NCBI RefSeq assembly: GCF_012844305.1
Contig: NZ_JABANE010000011.1
Span: 1 to 64,000 of the forward strand
DNA: 64,000 bases
Origin: Flammeovirga aprica JL-4
GTDB lineage: Bacteria; Bacteroidota; Bacteroidia; Cytophagales; Flammeovirgaceae
Direction of reading: 5' to 3'
Below are positions 55,406-64,000 of this stretch, one piece after another. A program made the position numbers and the translations under genes. Within the stretch, counting starts at the first letter, position 1, and each line of letters begins with the position of its first letter. The notes beneath the pieces are model-generated. The model had not been told where the DNA came from. It worked only from the letters and a program-made list of their open reading frames with translations, and did no database searches.

Positions 55406-55544
55406 TGGTCTCTTTTAGATAGTTCAATTCAATATGTATATAAATATAACAGTATATTGTATAAAAATACGTATATATTCAGTAGAATGCAAATGTTATT
55501 TCTACGTTTATTGATGTAAAATTTAGTAACAATGCTCTATTACA

Positions 55545-55584
55545 AAAAAATAGATAAGCAACGGGTTGCTTATCTATTTTTTTT
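55545..55584. terminator. Strong hairpin terminator downstream of a small gene
   Basis: Perfect 11-bp stem TAGATAAGCAA/TTGCTTATCTA (55551-55561, 55566-55576) around CGGG, flanked by an A run and a T run, so it works on both strands. On the minus strand it follows the 60-codon gene at 55623-55805. Confidence 0.9.
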
Positions 55585-55622
55585 AGTTTCTTAAGTATGC
55601 GGATGATTAACCATTCGGGAAA

Positions 55623-55805
55623 CTACCCTCTTGCCTGCTGAAATCTGAGTTCGTTGAGTTCAACTTTATGACGTTTCATACGTGCTCTTAAGTGCTCTGT
55701 ATCCTTCAGGGAACAACCATTTCCTTCTAATACTCTGATTCTTCCTTTAATAAAAGCTACTTGTTGTTCTAGCCTTTCTATAGCGGACAATATTGTGTTT
55801 TCCAT
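55623..55805 (-). CDS. Small coiled-coil-like protein
   Basis: 60 residues, MENTILSAIERLEQQVAFIK onward, with heptad-like hydrophobic spacing and basic C-terminal half (RARMKRHKVELNELRFQQARG); one Cys. No family recognised. Reality is supported by the strong terminator 39 bp downstream, by isolation in a gap with no competing gene, and by normal composition. Role unknown; small coiled-coil proteins of this size are often adaptors. Confidence 0.55.
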   Translation of the reverse strand: MENTILSAIERLEQQVAFIKGRIRVLEGNGCSLKDTEHLRARMKRHKVELNELRFQQARG

Positions 55806-55984
55806 TGTCGTGTCAATTTATGTTAGACATGTTATTAATCATACCCTTAAGAACGGTAAAAAATATTATTATTTTTAGGTCATTAGGATTTGTTAAGTAA
55901 TTTAATTTTGAGTTAAAATTACACCCTAAAACCACCTAGAATAAAAAGATAAAAGTCACCTTTTACACTTATTTTTTATCACCT

Positions 55985-56024
55985 TATAAGTGGCGATATT
56001 ACACTAAAAATATCACCACTTATA
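55985..56024. terminator. 16-bp hairpin downstream of the double-GH5 gene
   Basis: TATAAGTGGCGATATT (55985-56000) and AATATCACCACTTATA (56009-56024) pair at 15 of 16 positions. The T run is on the plus side, but the hairpin sits 10 bp beyond the minus-strand stop at 56034, so it may stabilise or end that transcript; a further AT-rich TAAAAG/CTTTTA hairpin with T run follows on the minus strand near 55945. Confidence 0.6.
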
Positions 56025-56033
56025 TTTTTTTAA

Positions 56034-59000
56034 TTATTGTTTTATAATTTTGACAGTCTTAGACTTATCTTTTCCAATTAACTGTATCAGGTAAATTCCT
56101 TTTTGAAGATTACTGATATCTAGCTTATAAGATTGGTTGTCTCGAAGATCCAATGCACCCTTCATTTTACCTGCAAGATTGAATAATTTCAATGATGAGA
56201 AATTCCCCTCTAAGCCAGATAAGTTAACGAAATTATTGGCTGGATTTGGATATGCCAAGACTTCGATCTCTTCTTCTAACGACAGTGAAGTGTTATTGGC
56301 TGTCCTTCCTGAAGAAGTTTCAGGTGTAATTTCAATCCAATCAAGGTTGAAAGGACCTGCCGGGAACCCGATTCCGAAGTCCTGCTCACCTGCGTTTAAG
56401 TAAGCAACATGTGATATCGTTTGATAGTTATCCCATCCGCCAGTACTTGGCACATCTACACTTCCGTATACTGTCGATCCAGAATTCCCTTCTAACTGCA
56501 CTTTTCCTCCAGCATAAGGACTTGAAACATGATAAGAAATAGTATAATTACCACTCGAAGGGATGTTTACTCCATGGAATGCTAACCAGTCTCCTGCATC
56601 AATGTATCCTACAATACCATTTCCAGCTTCAATACCACTCATGAAAGTATAATTTTCAGCTTCAAGACGGATTCCTGATCCTCCTGTATTTACACCTCCA
56701 GTGTTACCACCGTTATTTCCTTCATTACTTACACCATAATCATAAGTCTGCATGATTTCCTTGGCAAATGCTCCAGAAGCTGTCAAGTTGGCCCAGCCAC
56801 CAGTGCTTGATGCACCTGGGTTTAAGAATGAGGCTCCCTCTTGTTTATCATTAATAGACCATTTACAGTGTGAAATTCCGTTGGCTTTCATCCAGTCAAT
56901 CCAAGCCCAAGTTTCGTTATAATTTACAGCACCATCGCCGTTTGCATTCACCGAACCCCACTCCGTTACGAATAAAGCCAGTCCTCTTGAAAGTGCATAG
57001 TTACCTTTGTCTCTTAAATATTGACCGTGAGTACCAGCATAGAAATGCAATGTGTAGGCGATATTTGATTGGTTGATTGGATCGTTCGCCGCCTGATCTA
57101 CATCTTGTGACCAAGTTGGTGTTCCTACAATGATGATATTGTCTGGATCGTGCTGACGGATCGTTGATATAATTGACTCCGCATAAGGTTTGATTCCTGA
57201 TGACCATGAAATTTGTAAAGGCTCATTATAAATCTCATACATTACATTGTCATACTGACCATACTTCTGAGCCATCTCTGCAAAGAAACTCTCCGCACGT
57301 GACCAATCATGTTCATTGGCATGATGCGAGTGCCAATCGATGATCACATACATATCATTGGCAATTGCCGCATTTACCACCGCCTCTACTCTCGCCTTAT
57401 TGCTTGTCGGATCATCAAAATATCCACCTGGATCTTCAACACCCATTGCCGCACGAACAATACCTGCATTCCAGTCTTGTTTCACCCACGATACAACGTC
57501 TGCATTATAAAATCTGTCCGCTCCCCAGTTATTATTTGACCAGAAGAAACTTGGTCCTGCAAAACTCACTGACTCTCCGTTTCTATTGACAATTTTATTA
57601 CCGCTTACTTGTAATAAACCGTTTTGAGAGACTACAAAACCTCCGTTATTACCTCCACCATTATCTTCATTAACCGTAATAGTTGCGGATGCGACAACAC
57701 CATTTACTTGTGCTGTTACTGTATGCTTACCTGTAGAACCTCCTGTAAAATATCCATTAGGTGCATTTGCTGACCAAGTAATACCTGATGACAAATCATT
57801 TCCACAATTATCTGAAGCTACTGCTGTCAACTGAATCGATTCATTGAGTGACAAAGATGCTGTAGAAGGTGAGATAGTTACTGTAGTAACTGAAGGTGTA
57901 CATGGACCTACGGTTGAGAAATCTAAGTAATTAACATTGATTCCACCTGTGTTTGTTGTTAAAGTAATTTCAGAATCACCTGAAGGCAGATTAATCACAG
58001 TTGACAAATCTTGCCAGTTTTGCCATCCACCAGTTGCCGGAACAGTTAGGGTGGTAATCGTAGAATTGTTTCTTTGTACAATGATATCTCCACCACTTTG
58101 TGAGGCAACTCTTAGCGTTAAATTATAATCACTTGATGCTACTGATGACACGTTATATTTCACCCAATCGCCTATATCAAACCAGCCAATATTTTCTCCA
58201 CCACCAATATCTGTAGTTGCTTCGGTTTGAATACCAGACATTGAAGCATAATTCTCAGCCTCAATTTTTGCAGGAAGAACAACACCTCCAGTGCTATTAT
58301 CACCTCCTCCAACTTTTGTAAGAGAGATCCAATTGATATTCACTCCACCAACTACTGCAAAGATTCCTATGCTTTGCTCACCTGCCGCAGAGAAAATCAC
58401 TTCGTGTGAAACAGTTTGCCAGGTCTGCCATCCGCCAGTTGATGGTACATCAACCGTTCCTAGAATATCATTTCCTTCGTTTTGGTCCATTCTCAACTGA
58501 TTCCCACCATTTTGAGATGCTACTCTGTATTCTACTTTGTAAGTACCTGTTGAAGGCACATTGATAGAGTATTCCAACCAATCGCCATCATCAATATAAC
58601 CTACATTTTCTCCTCCACCTGCATCAGTGGTTGCTTCAGTCTGTATACCTTGTGCTTTGCAAAAAGCTTCGGCCTGAACTGTACCTGGCAATGTTACAGT
58701 TTGACAGTTTCCAGTAATGATTTCGCTTCCTGAAGAACCATCACCGCCACCGTTGCCAGTGTAAGATTGCATAATTTCTTTTGCGAAAGCACCTGATGCT
58801 GTTAAATCAGACCAACCACCAGTTGTCGAAGCACCCGGATATAAAGCTGATGCTCCTTCTGATTTATCGTTGATTGACCAGTTACAATGAGAGATTCCAT
58901 TGGTTTTCATCCAATCTACCCATGCCCAAGTTTCATCATAGTTCACACCACCGTCACCGTTGGCATTTACTGAGCCCCATTCTGTTACGAAAAGTGCTAA

Positions 59001-59735
59001 TCCTTTTGATAGTGCATAGTTTCCTTTATCTCTCAAATACTGACCATGAGATCCTGAGTAAAAGTGAAGCGTATATGCAATATTAGATTGATTGATAGGA
59101 TCATTTGCCGCTTGATCCACATCTTGAGACCATGTAGGCGTACCTACAATAATGATATTATCAGGGTCATGCTTACGAATGGCAGAGATGATAGACTCTG
59201 CATAAGGCTTAATTCCTGCCGACCATGAAATCTGCAATGGCTCATTGTAAATTTCATATAACACGTTATCTAGATGTCCATAACGTTGTGCCATTTCTTC
59301 GAAAAATGAATAAGCAGCGGCCCAATCGTGCTCATTTGCATGGTGTGAGTGCCAGTCAATGATCACATACATATCATTGGCTACTGCGGCATTGACGATG
59401 GTTTCCACTCTAGCTTTGTTGCTTCCTGGATCATCAAAATAACCGCCTGCGTCTTCTACGCCCATGGCTGCTCTTATGATTCCAGCGTTCCAGTCTTGTT
59501 TTACCCAAGAAACGACGCCTTCATTATAGAATTTTTCTCCGCCCCAATAGTTATTGGACCAGAATAAACTTGGTCCTGCAAAGCTAACAGATTGCCCGCT
59601 GCTGTTGACCACTTTGTTACCGCTCACTTGAAGTAACCCGTTCTGAGCTACTTGAGCCTGTGATTGAAGAGTAATACCAAAGATGCCTATTAATAGAATG
59701 CATCTTAATAGATAAGATAGTTTTAAATCTTTCAT
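56034..59735 (-). CDS. Secreted double-GH5 beta-glucanase with three CBM6 domains and T9SS tail
   Basis: 1233 residues. Signal peptide 1-28; GH5 domain 1 at about 30-325 (acid/base Glu165 in IYNEPLQ, nucleophile Glu252 in FVTEWGS); CBM6 at about 344-475 and 485-612; a Big_2-like domain at about 613-693 (SVTTVTISPSTASLSLNES); GH5 domain 2 at about 704-997 with both Glu kept; a third CBM6 at about 1025-1142; a T9SS sorting domain at 1158-1233 (VLAYPNPANNFVNLSG). The GH5 domains resemble GH5_2 cellulases and are near-copies of each other, so they arose by duplication. Substrate is probably cellulose or mixed beta-glucan, bound by CBM6. Exported and released or anchored by T9SS. Confidence 0.92.
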   Translation of the reverse strand: MKDLKLSYLLRCILLIGIFGITLQSQAQVAQNGLLQVSGNKVVNSSGQSVSFAGPSLFWSNNYWGGEKFYNEGVVSWVKQDWNAGIIRAAMGVEDAGGYFDDPGSNKARVETIVNAAVANDMYVIIDWHSHHANEHDWAAAYSFFEEMAQRYGHLDNVLYEIYNEPLQISWSAGIKPYAESIISAIRKHDPDNIIIVGTPTWSQDVDQAANDPINQSNIAYTLHFYSGSHGQYLRDKGNYALSKGLALFVTEWGSVNANGDGGVNYDETWAWVDWMKTNGISHCNWSINDKSEGASALYPGASTTGGWSDLTASGAFAKEIMQSYTGNGGGDGSSGSEIITGNCQTVTLPGTVQAEAFCKAQGIQTEATTDAGGGENVGYIDDGDWLEYSINVPSTGTYKVEYRVASQNGGNQLRMDQNEGNDILGTVDVPSTGGWQTWQTVSHEVIFSAAGEQSIGIFAVVGGVNINWISLTKVGGGDNSTGGVVLPAKIEAENYASMSGIQTEATTDIGGGENIGWFDIGDWVKYNVSSVASSDYNLTLRVASQSGGDIIVQRNNSTITTLTVPATGGWQNWQDLSTVINLPSGDSEITLTTNTGGINVNYLDFSTVGPCTPSVTTVTISPSTASLSLNESIQLTAVASDNCGNDLSSGITWSANAPNGYFTGGSTGKHTVTAQVNGVVASATITVNEDNGGGNNGGFVVSQNGLLQVSGNKIVNRNGESVSFAGPSFFWSNNNWGADRFYNADVVSWVKQDWNAGIVRAAMGVEDPGGYFDDPTSNKARVEAVVNAAIANDMYVIIDWHSHHANEHDWSRAESFFAEMAQKYGQYDNVMYEIYNEPLQISWSSGIKPYAESIISTIRQHDPDNIIIVGTPTWSQDVDQAANDPINQSNIAYTLHFYAGTHGQYLRDKGNYALSRGLALFVTEWGSVNANGDGAVNYNETWAWIDWMKANGISHCKWSINDKQEGASFLNPGASSTGGWANLTASGAFAKEIMQTYDYGVSNEGNNGGNTGGVNTGGSGIRLEAENYTFMSGIEAGNGIVGYIDAGDWLAFHGVNIPSSGNYTISYHVSSPYAGGKVQLEGNSGSTVYGSVDVPSTGGWDNYQTISHVAYLNAGEQDFGIGFPAGPFNLDWIEITPETSSGRTANNTSLSLEEEIEVLAYPNPANNFVNLSGLEGNFSSLKLFNLAGKMKGALDLRDNQSYKLDISNLQKGIYLIQLIGKDKSKTVKIIKQ
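56750..57624 (-). repeat. GH5 coding duplication, copy 2
   Basis: Encodes the second GH5 domain. It matches 58762-59645 closely in protein (long runs such as NGLLQVSGNK, DWHSHHANEHDW and TPTWSQDVDQAANDPINQ are identical) with many silent differences in DNA, so the duplication is not recent. Confidence 0.85.
58762..59645 (-). repeat. GH5 coding duplication, copy 1
   Basis: Encodes the first GH5 domain, the partner of 56750-57624; spacing and domain order show an intragenic duplication followed by insertion or retention of two CBM6 and one Big_2 unit between the copies. Confidence 0.85.
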
Positions 59736-59774
59736 ACTTTTATTTAGTGTTAGGTCTAGTAGAGAATTAAATTG

Positions 59775-59981
59775 TTAAGTACTAGGACAAAAGTAAACGA
59801 GTGTTTCTTGCACCATAGTTAAAACTATGGACAGGTGATAGGGCAACCTAATCAAGACTAAAGTCTTGAAGGTTGGCGACGAAGACAACACTTTAGTGTT
59901 GTTGGAGTCAATATCACTAGCCCATGACTGAAGTCATGGTGCACGTAATTATTGTTCCAGTTCTTTTGTCACAGTACTTAA
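59775..59981. mobile_element. MITE-like element, copy 2, with four 2-nt-loop hairpins
   Basis: 207 bp bounded by TTAAGTACTAGGACAAAAGTA and TTCTTTTGTCACAGTACTTAA, complementary at 17 of 20 positions in the terminal 20 bp. Inside are four hairpins: CCATAGTT/AACTATGG (59813-59830), CAAGACT/AGTCTTG (59853-59868), CAACACT/AGTGTTG (59886-59901) and CCATGACT/AGTCATGG (59922-59939), each with a two-base loop and the last three with an ACT..AGT core. This resembles REP-type palindromes. No coding capacity. Confidence 0.75.
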
Positions 59982-60314
59982 TACTAGAAATTTGCTGGTT
60001 TTGAATAATTCGATTACTGTGCTCACCCAAAGAGCAAGCCTCGATTTTCATGTACACATAGGAGAAATTATTTTAGTTAGAAATTAATTAATTATTGGAT
60101 GTATTGTTATTTTAAAGCAGTTGAAAAGTTAGATCATGTTTGAAACATCTATTTTAGTAAAAATCCACCCTTTCAGAACACGAGTTTATTAATTTCATCC
60201 ACTATAGAACCACTATTTTCTCTGAAATTAATATCCTCACAACCTAAAATGGAAAATTCTTACTTCTAAAATATATATTCCAGGCATGCTCTTAAAATTG
60301 GAAAATGTTGGATT
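59982..60314. other. Noncoding gap between elements
   Basis: AT-rich spacer with no gene or clear signal. Confidence 0.4.
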
Positions 60315-60405
60315 ATTATTTTTCAGTCTAATCAAGGTAGAATAGAAGAGCAAAACCATAGTTAGGTGATGATATTCTAACGCAGAGTAGACTTAAAAAG
60401 CTAAT
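60315..60405. repeat. Degenerate copy of the MITE-like element core
   Basis: About 90 bp similar to the body of 60438-60602: shared pieces include TCTAATCAAGGTAGA (other copy TTCTAATCAAGGCAGA), AGAGCA, TAGTTA, TCTAACG and AGAGTAG in the same order. The ends are not recognisable. Roughly 70% alike by eye. Confidence 0.55.
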
Positions 60406-60437
60406 TCAAAACTTCCGATTTAAATTGTACAATTGCT

Positions 60438-60602
60438 TAGAGTACTGTGACAGAAGAAAAGGGATGATTTTAGTTTAATATTTTTTATTCTAATCAAGGC
60501 AGATTTGCAGAGCATAGCCTTAGTTACGCGATAAAAATCTAACGAAGAGTAGGATAAAAAAGATAAGATAAAATGTACCCTTACTTTTGTCACATTACTT
60601 AA
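60438..60602. mobile_element. MITE-like element, copy 3
   Basis: 165 bp, the reverse complement of copy 1 (20733-20894) with very high similarity over the whole length. Termini: TTAGAGTACTGTGACAGAAG on the left and CTTTTGTCACATTACTTAA on the right. No coding capacity. Confidence 0.8.
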
Positions 60603-60973
60603 TAATTCATTTCACTTTAAAACCCCTTCCCTTATCATCAAAGTTCAGACGCTGTATTTATTCACTTATCAATAAGAGAAGGGTGATTCAATCGTACACA
60701 GTAATGTTTTTATTTCAGAATGAAGAGTTAAGGCTGCTTATAAATGTTCTGTAAATAACATCTCTTTCAAGTAGTAACTATAATCGAAAAGACGACTTCA
60801 CAGACCACAAAATGCTCCATATTCTATTATTCATGGTTCTTAATTCTTCATTAAGAAATGGGCGGCTGTTGAATTAACAATTTTATCTCTATCGCCATTT
60901 TATAAAATATATAATTCAGAATTCGTTCAGTCATTATATCAATTTTACTCAACAACGCGCCCACTTTAGTTCT
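60603..60973. other. Noncoding gap before GH5
   Basis: No gene seen. TGGGCGGCTGTTGA (about 60859-60872) and TCAACAACGCGCCCA (about 60949-60963) are complementary with one inserted base, about 75 bp apart: possible remnant inverted repeat or a loose terminator region for the GH5 gene ending at 60974. Confidence 0.35.
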
Positions 60974-62959
60974 TTATTTTTTAATGATTTTTTTCACGTA
61001 ATCTCTGCCATTGGACTGATATTTCACAAAATAAACTCCTTCCGGCACTTGCTCTAATGTTATCGTAGCCTGAGCTCCTTTTACTTGCTCTACACTTACT
61101 ACATTTCCTACCACGTTATAGATTTCAATTGATTTACCATGGTCTGTATCCTCTGAGAACCTCAATGTAAATGAAGAACTGAAAGGGTTAGGATAAATTA
61201 ATGCTTGTACGTTTGAGAGCTCATCTTCTAAGCTTGTAGGAATATCCACTTTTTCAGCAAAAACCAGTTTATCAATATTAAAAGCGGGTGTTTTGAGAAT
61301 TGTGATTCTTAATATTTGCTCCCCTTCTTCCAGATAAATATCAGCATTTACTTCGGTGGTATTTTCCCAGCTGTTTGTGGAAGGAATATCTACTGATGTC
61401 TTAAGGTTTGATTTTGAAGCAGAAAGCTGAAACTTACCTCCTTTTTCCTGTGCGGCAACTAAAGTTGTAAAGGTATAATTACCCGCTTTTGCCACATTTA
61501 CAGAATATTCCATCCATTCATCAACCTCTAAATAACCTACATGAAAACCACCATCTTTCCTCTCTTCAATATCAACGCCCTCTTCTCTGTATGCTCCTCC
61601 TTGATTTTCGGCTTCATTATCATAGTAGGTAAAATTTTGGCCTCCTTTATCAAAATTCTCTGCCTCCAAAATCCCAGGTATTGTTATTGATGTTCCTCCA
61701 TAAGGTTCTCTCACATATTGTTTTAAGTCTACTTTCTGAGGATAAGAAATAATTAATTTTTCGTCAACGATTTGAGATATACGATACTGATAAATATCTC
61801 CAGGCTCTACTAAAACATCATTATAAGATGTAGATGTAGGGTCAATCTCGTCGATTATTTCAAATTCATCATGAAGCTTCCTTTCAATTCTAAGTTTTGC
61901 ATCAGAAGTATTTCTATTCTCCCACTCCATCATAACAGTTGAATCAGGATTCATTGTAACAATAAGATTAGTAGGAGTTTTATTCGTATTATAGATTAAT
62001 ATGTCTTTCGTTTCATGCCATTTCTTTGCTCCACGCTGATAAATTTCATACCAACCCCCATCATCCCAGGCCATAAATGAAATACCTCTTGACAGTGATT
62101 CTTCTACATAATGAGCGTAATGTCTCATACGTGAGTTGTAATCTGTGTCATGAACGGCTCCAAATTCACTTATAATTACAGGAATTCTATTTTGAATACT
62201 CCAATCTTTTGCTTTTTGGAACTCACCTGAAATATAATTTTTCTCTGATGTTGTTCCCCATGTTTTCATCACTTCAGCTGATGAGAAATCCCATGGATCA
62301 TACGTATGAAAATAACCGATTAGGTGATCATCATTTTTGGGGATAGGCATTGTCAATAAATCTTTGATTGCAGTCCAACCATTACCTCCTATAATCACAT
62401 TCCTTGTAGGATTCTTGATTCTGATAATGTCTAATGCTCTTTGATTGGCATCTGCAGCTTGTGCAATAGTGAGGCCATGGGGTTCATTGAGTGCTTCAAA
62501 TAACAAGCTATCACTTTTAGTATGAAAACGATCCGAAATCTGAGTCCAAATTGCTTCAAATCTTGCTATGTTTGCTTCTGAATAATCATCCTTCAACCAA
62601 TCATCATGATGGCAGTTCATGATCACAATTAAATCTCTCTCTAGTCCCCAATCTACTACCTGTTCTACACGATCCATAAACTCCGGATCCACTTCATAAG
62701 GTGCTGTTTTGGATACTCGTACATCCCAAGTAATAGGGATTCTTACAGACTGAAAACCTGCTTCTTTATAAGCATCAAAATAATATTCTTCCGCTTTCGG
62801 CGCCCATTCTCCCTCATATTTGGGTGCATCGAGCGTATTTCCCATATTGATACCTCTTCCAATCGCTTTGGCTGCATCATATGGGCTGAGCTGTGCAAAA
62901 CTATTATTAAATAAAAATAGAAGAAGAATAGAAGTAAACGTTGTAGTAATAATTCTCAT
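60974..62959 (-). CDS. Secreted GH5 cellulase-like enzyme with CBM6 and T9SS tail
   Basis: 661 residues from ATG 62959. Signal peptide (1-22, ILLLFLFNNSFAQ); GH5 domain to about 330 with RGINMGNTLDAP, HCHHDDW-like NCHHDDWLKD, acid/base Glu in EALNEPHGL and nucleophile in ISEFGAVHD; a fibronectin-III-like domain at about 335-425; CBM6 at about 435-575 (PGILEAENFDKGGQNFTYYD); T9SS sorting tail (QALIYPNPFSSSFTLRF). The GINMGNTLDAP opening is like endoglucanases of the GH5_4 or related subfamilies; subfamily is not certain. It lies between the double-GH5 gene and a GH3 gene on the same strand: a beta-glucan degradation group. Confidence 0.9.
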   Translation of the reverse strand: MRIITTTFTSILLLFLFNNSFAQLSPYDAAKAIGRGINMGNTLDAPKYEGEWAPKAEEYYFDAYKEAGFQSVRIPITWDVRVSKTAPYEVDPEFMDRVEQVVDWGLERDLIVIMNCHHDDWLKDDYSEANIARFEAIWTQISDRFHTKSDSLLFEALNEPHGLTIAQAADANQRALDIIRIKNPTRNVIIGGNGWTAIKDLLTMPIPKNDDHLIGYFHTYDPWDFSSAEVMKTWGTTSEKNYISGEFQKAKDWSIQNRIPVIISEFGAVHDTDYNSRMRHYAHYVEESLSRGISFMAWDDGGWYEIYQRGAKKWHETKDILIYNTNKTPTNLIVTMNPDSTVMMEWENRNTSDAKLRIERKLHDEFEIIDEIDPTSTSYNDVLVEPGDIYQYRISQIVDEKLIISYPQKVDLKQYVREPYGGTSITIPGILEAENFDKGGQNFTYYDNEAENQGGAYREEGVDIEERKDGGFHVGYLEVDEWMEYSVNVAKAGNYTFTTLVAAQEKGGKFQLSASKSNLKTSVDIPSTNSWENTTEVNADIYLEEGEQILRITILKTPAFNIDKLVFAEKVDIPTSLEDELSNVQALIYPNPFSSSFTLRFSEDTDHGKSIEIYNVVGNVVSVEQVKGAQATITLEQVPEGVYFVKYQSNGRDYVKKIIKK

Positions 62960-62992
62960 GTTAGTTTCTCGTTTTATTGTCAAGATTGAAAA

Positions 62993-63062
62993 GAAAACTG
63001 CCTCTTAATAGTAGACCGAAGTTTCAGATCGCTTTAAGAGATTTTTAAGAGGCAGTTTTTGT
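62993..63062 (-). terminator. Terminator of the GH3 gene
   Basis: AAAACTGCCTCTTAA and TTTAAGAGGCAGTTTT pair as an outer stem around an internal AT-rich region; T-rich on the minus strand. It separates GH3 from the GH5 gene downstream. Confidence 0.75.
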
Positions 63063-63067
63063 TTATT

Positions 63068-64000
63068 TTAGTTCACATTGTCAGAGACTGTGACTTTAAT
63101 TCTTTTTGAAATATTGTCAGATGCATTTCCAACATAGATGTAATAATCACCGCTTTCCAGCGCCCAGTCAGATTTTTCTTCATTGTAATACTGAAGATCA
63201 CTTACAGCCACTTTCAGCTCTAATTTATCTGCTTGTCCTGCATTTAATTCCACTTTCTTGAAGGCTTTTAATTCTTTTAAAGCTCTTTCAACTTTTGATT
63301 TATTCTTGCCGACATACACTTGTACAACTTCAGCACCTTTAAGTTCTCCATTGTTTTTCAAGTTGCATGTAATTGTTATTTCATCCTTAGAGTTATATGC
63401 TTTTTTGTCTGCAGCGATTTCACTAATCTCAAAATCAGTGTAAGATAAACCGAATCCGAAGGCATATTTTGGAGCGATTTTCTTTGTATCATGCCAGCGG
63501 TAGCCTACTAAAATACCGTCTTTGTATTCTACATTGATAGAATCACCTGGGTATGACATTTCACCTAATTGATGTGCACCGTTATCTTCCAGTTTTTTAG
63601 GGAAAGTAATAGGCAATTTACCTGATGGGTTCACATCACCTGAAATGACATCTGCCATTGCATGTCCTGTTTCACTTCCCAAATACCACCCCTGCATCAA
63701 ACCTTTCACCTGTTCAGTCCATGGTGTTGCTACAGCATTACCACTTACTAATACAACTCCGATATTCTGATTCACTTCAGAAAGTGCTTGAATCAACTCA
63801 CTTTGACCAAATGGCAAATCATAAGTCAGACGGTCTCCATCTTCACAGTCTTGATGATGACTTTTGTTCAATCCACCAAAGAATAAAACTACATCTGCTT
63901 CTTTAGCAACTTTCAATGCTTCTACTTTTAAAGAATCCGCATCCAATGTAGAAGGAAATACTCTACCATATTGAGAAGGGCCTGAAGCATATCCCATCGT
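63068..64000 (-). CDS. GH3 beta-glucosidase, C-terminal part (cut by the window end)
   Basis: The visible 311 or so residues are the C-terminal domain of a GH3 enzyme: NQNIGVVLVSGNAVATPW, GWYLGSETGHAMADVISGDVNPSGKLPITFPK, and the FnIII-like end. The acidic region HHQDCEDGDRLTYDLPFGQ corresponds to the acid/base loop of GH3 (DxExxDR). Signal peptide and nucleophile-bearing N-terminal TIM barrel lie beyond 64000; the frame stays open at the edge (first codon ACG), so this is partial, not truncated. Next to two GH5 genes it would finish beta-glucan breakdown to glucose. Confidence 0.92.
   Translation of the reverse strand, partial: TMGYASGPSQYGRVFPSTLDADSLKVEALKVAKEADVVLFFGGLNKSHHQDCEDGDRLTYDLPFGQSELIQALSEVNQNIGVVLVSGNAVATPWTEQVKGLMQGWYLGSETGHAMADVISGDVNPSGKLPITFPKKLEDNGAHQLGEMSYPGDSINVEYKDGILVGYRWHDTKKIAPKYAFGFGLSYTDFEISEIAADKKAYNSKDEITITCNLKNNGELKGAEVVQVYVGKNKSKVERALKELKAFKKVELNAGQADKLELKVAVSDLQYYNEEKSDWALESGDYYIYVGNASDNISKRIKVTVSDNVN

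Noticed and set aside
57365..59567. Several antisense frames inside the double-GH5 gene
   Set aside because: They recur in both GH5 copies only because the sense sequence is duplicated; no independent signals.
59813..59939. CRISPR-like array from the four hairpins
   Set aside because: Units differ in sequence, spacing is irregular, no direct repeats or cas genes.

Overview
The window looks like chromosomal DNA of a marine, gliding-type Bacteroidota of the order Cytophagales, most like Flammeovirga. The evidence is AT-rich DNA, type IX secretion (T9SS) C-terminal tails on secreted glycosidases, Bacteroidota-type promoters (TTG, about 20 bp, TANNTTTG), TonB-dependent outer-membrane proteins, Reg_prop/Y_Y_Y regulators, bacillithiol synthesis (BshC) and a fatty-acid-hydroxylase-type lipid enzyme. 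The genus is inference. I see no rRNA, tRNA, CRISPR array, prophage or transposase gene.

Left part (1-24.7 kb), mostly housekeeping. A GC-richer structured noncoding block (1-300) precedes cytochrome oxidase subunits I/II (minus strand), a dCMP deaminase and carB. On the plus strand follow hisF, panD, two paralogous LPG-synthase-TM-type membrane proteins, rfaE2, an IscA-like protein lacking its C-terminal CxC, a CtpA protease, a hybrid histidine kinase and a YgiQ radical SAM protein. Next comes a BlaI/BlaR1-like pair. BlaR1 carries a C-terminal TonB domain, and the pair is divergent from a small TonB-domain protein; their shared intergenic region is rich in repeated TTAGTTT half-sites. A shortened glutamyl-tRNA reductase sits directly upstream of a globin gene.

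Middle part (24.7-47 kb). A Sfp-type phosphopantetheinyl transferase is followed by an outer-membrane barrel plus lipoprotein pair. A three-gene operon then encodes a multi-His membrane protein, a Tat-exported FAD oxidoreductase lipoprotein and a double DUF350 protein. After it come yaaA, a rhodanese lipoprotein, rpoN with a PAP2-like membrane gene, a histidine kinase/response regulator pair, a stand-alone sufB, an M20 dipeptidase, a lipid hydroxylase, bshC, a degenerate thiamine-pyrophosphokinase-like gene, a thioredoxin-like protein and an MFS transporter.

Right part (47-64 kb), carbohydrate-related. The most unusual locus is a tight operon on the minus strand: glycyl radical activating enzyme, glycyl radical enzyme (GRE), cupin, then a bacterial GH47 alpha-1,2-mannosidase lipoprotein. 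Just upstream is a membrane-anchored Reg_prop/LuxR regulator. I cannot assign the GRE reaction; its active-site loop reads GCNW rather than the GCxE of GRE eliminases. Next to it is a beta-glucan locus: a 1233-residue enzyme with two GH5 domains and three CBM6 domains, a second GH5-CBM6 enzyme, and a GH3 enzyme cut by the window edge.

A family of about 160-207 bp MITE-like elements with termini like TAAGTACTNNGACAAAAG occurs next to the BlaR1 gene, where the element begins in the stop codon, and twice or three times between the GH5 genes. One copy carries four regularly built 2-nt-loop hairpins.
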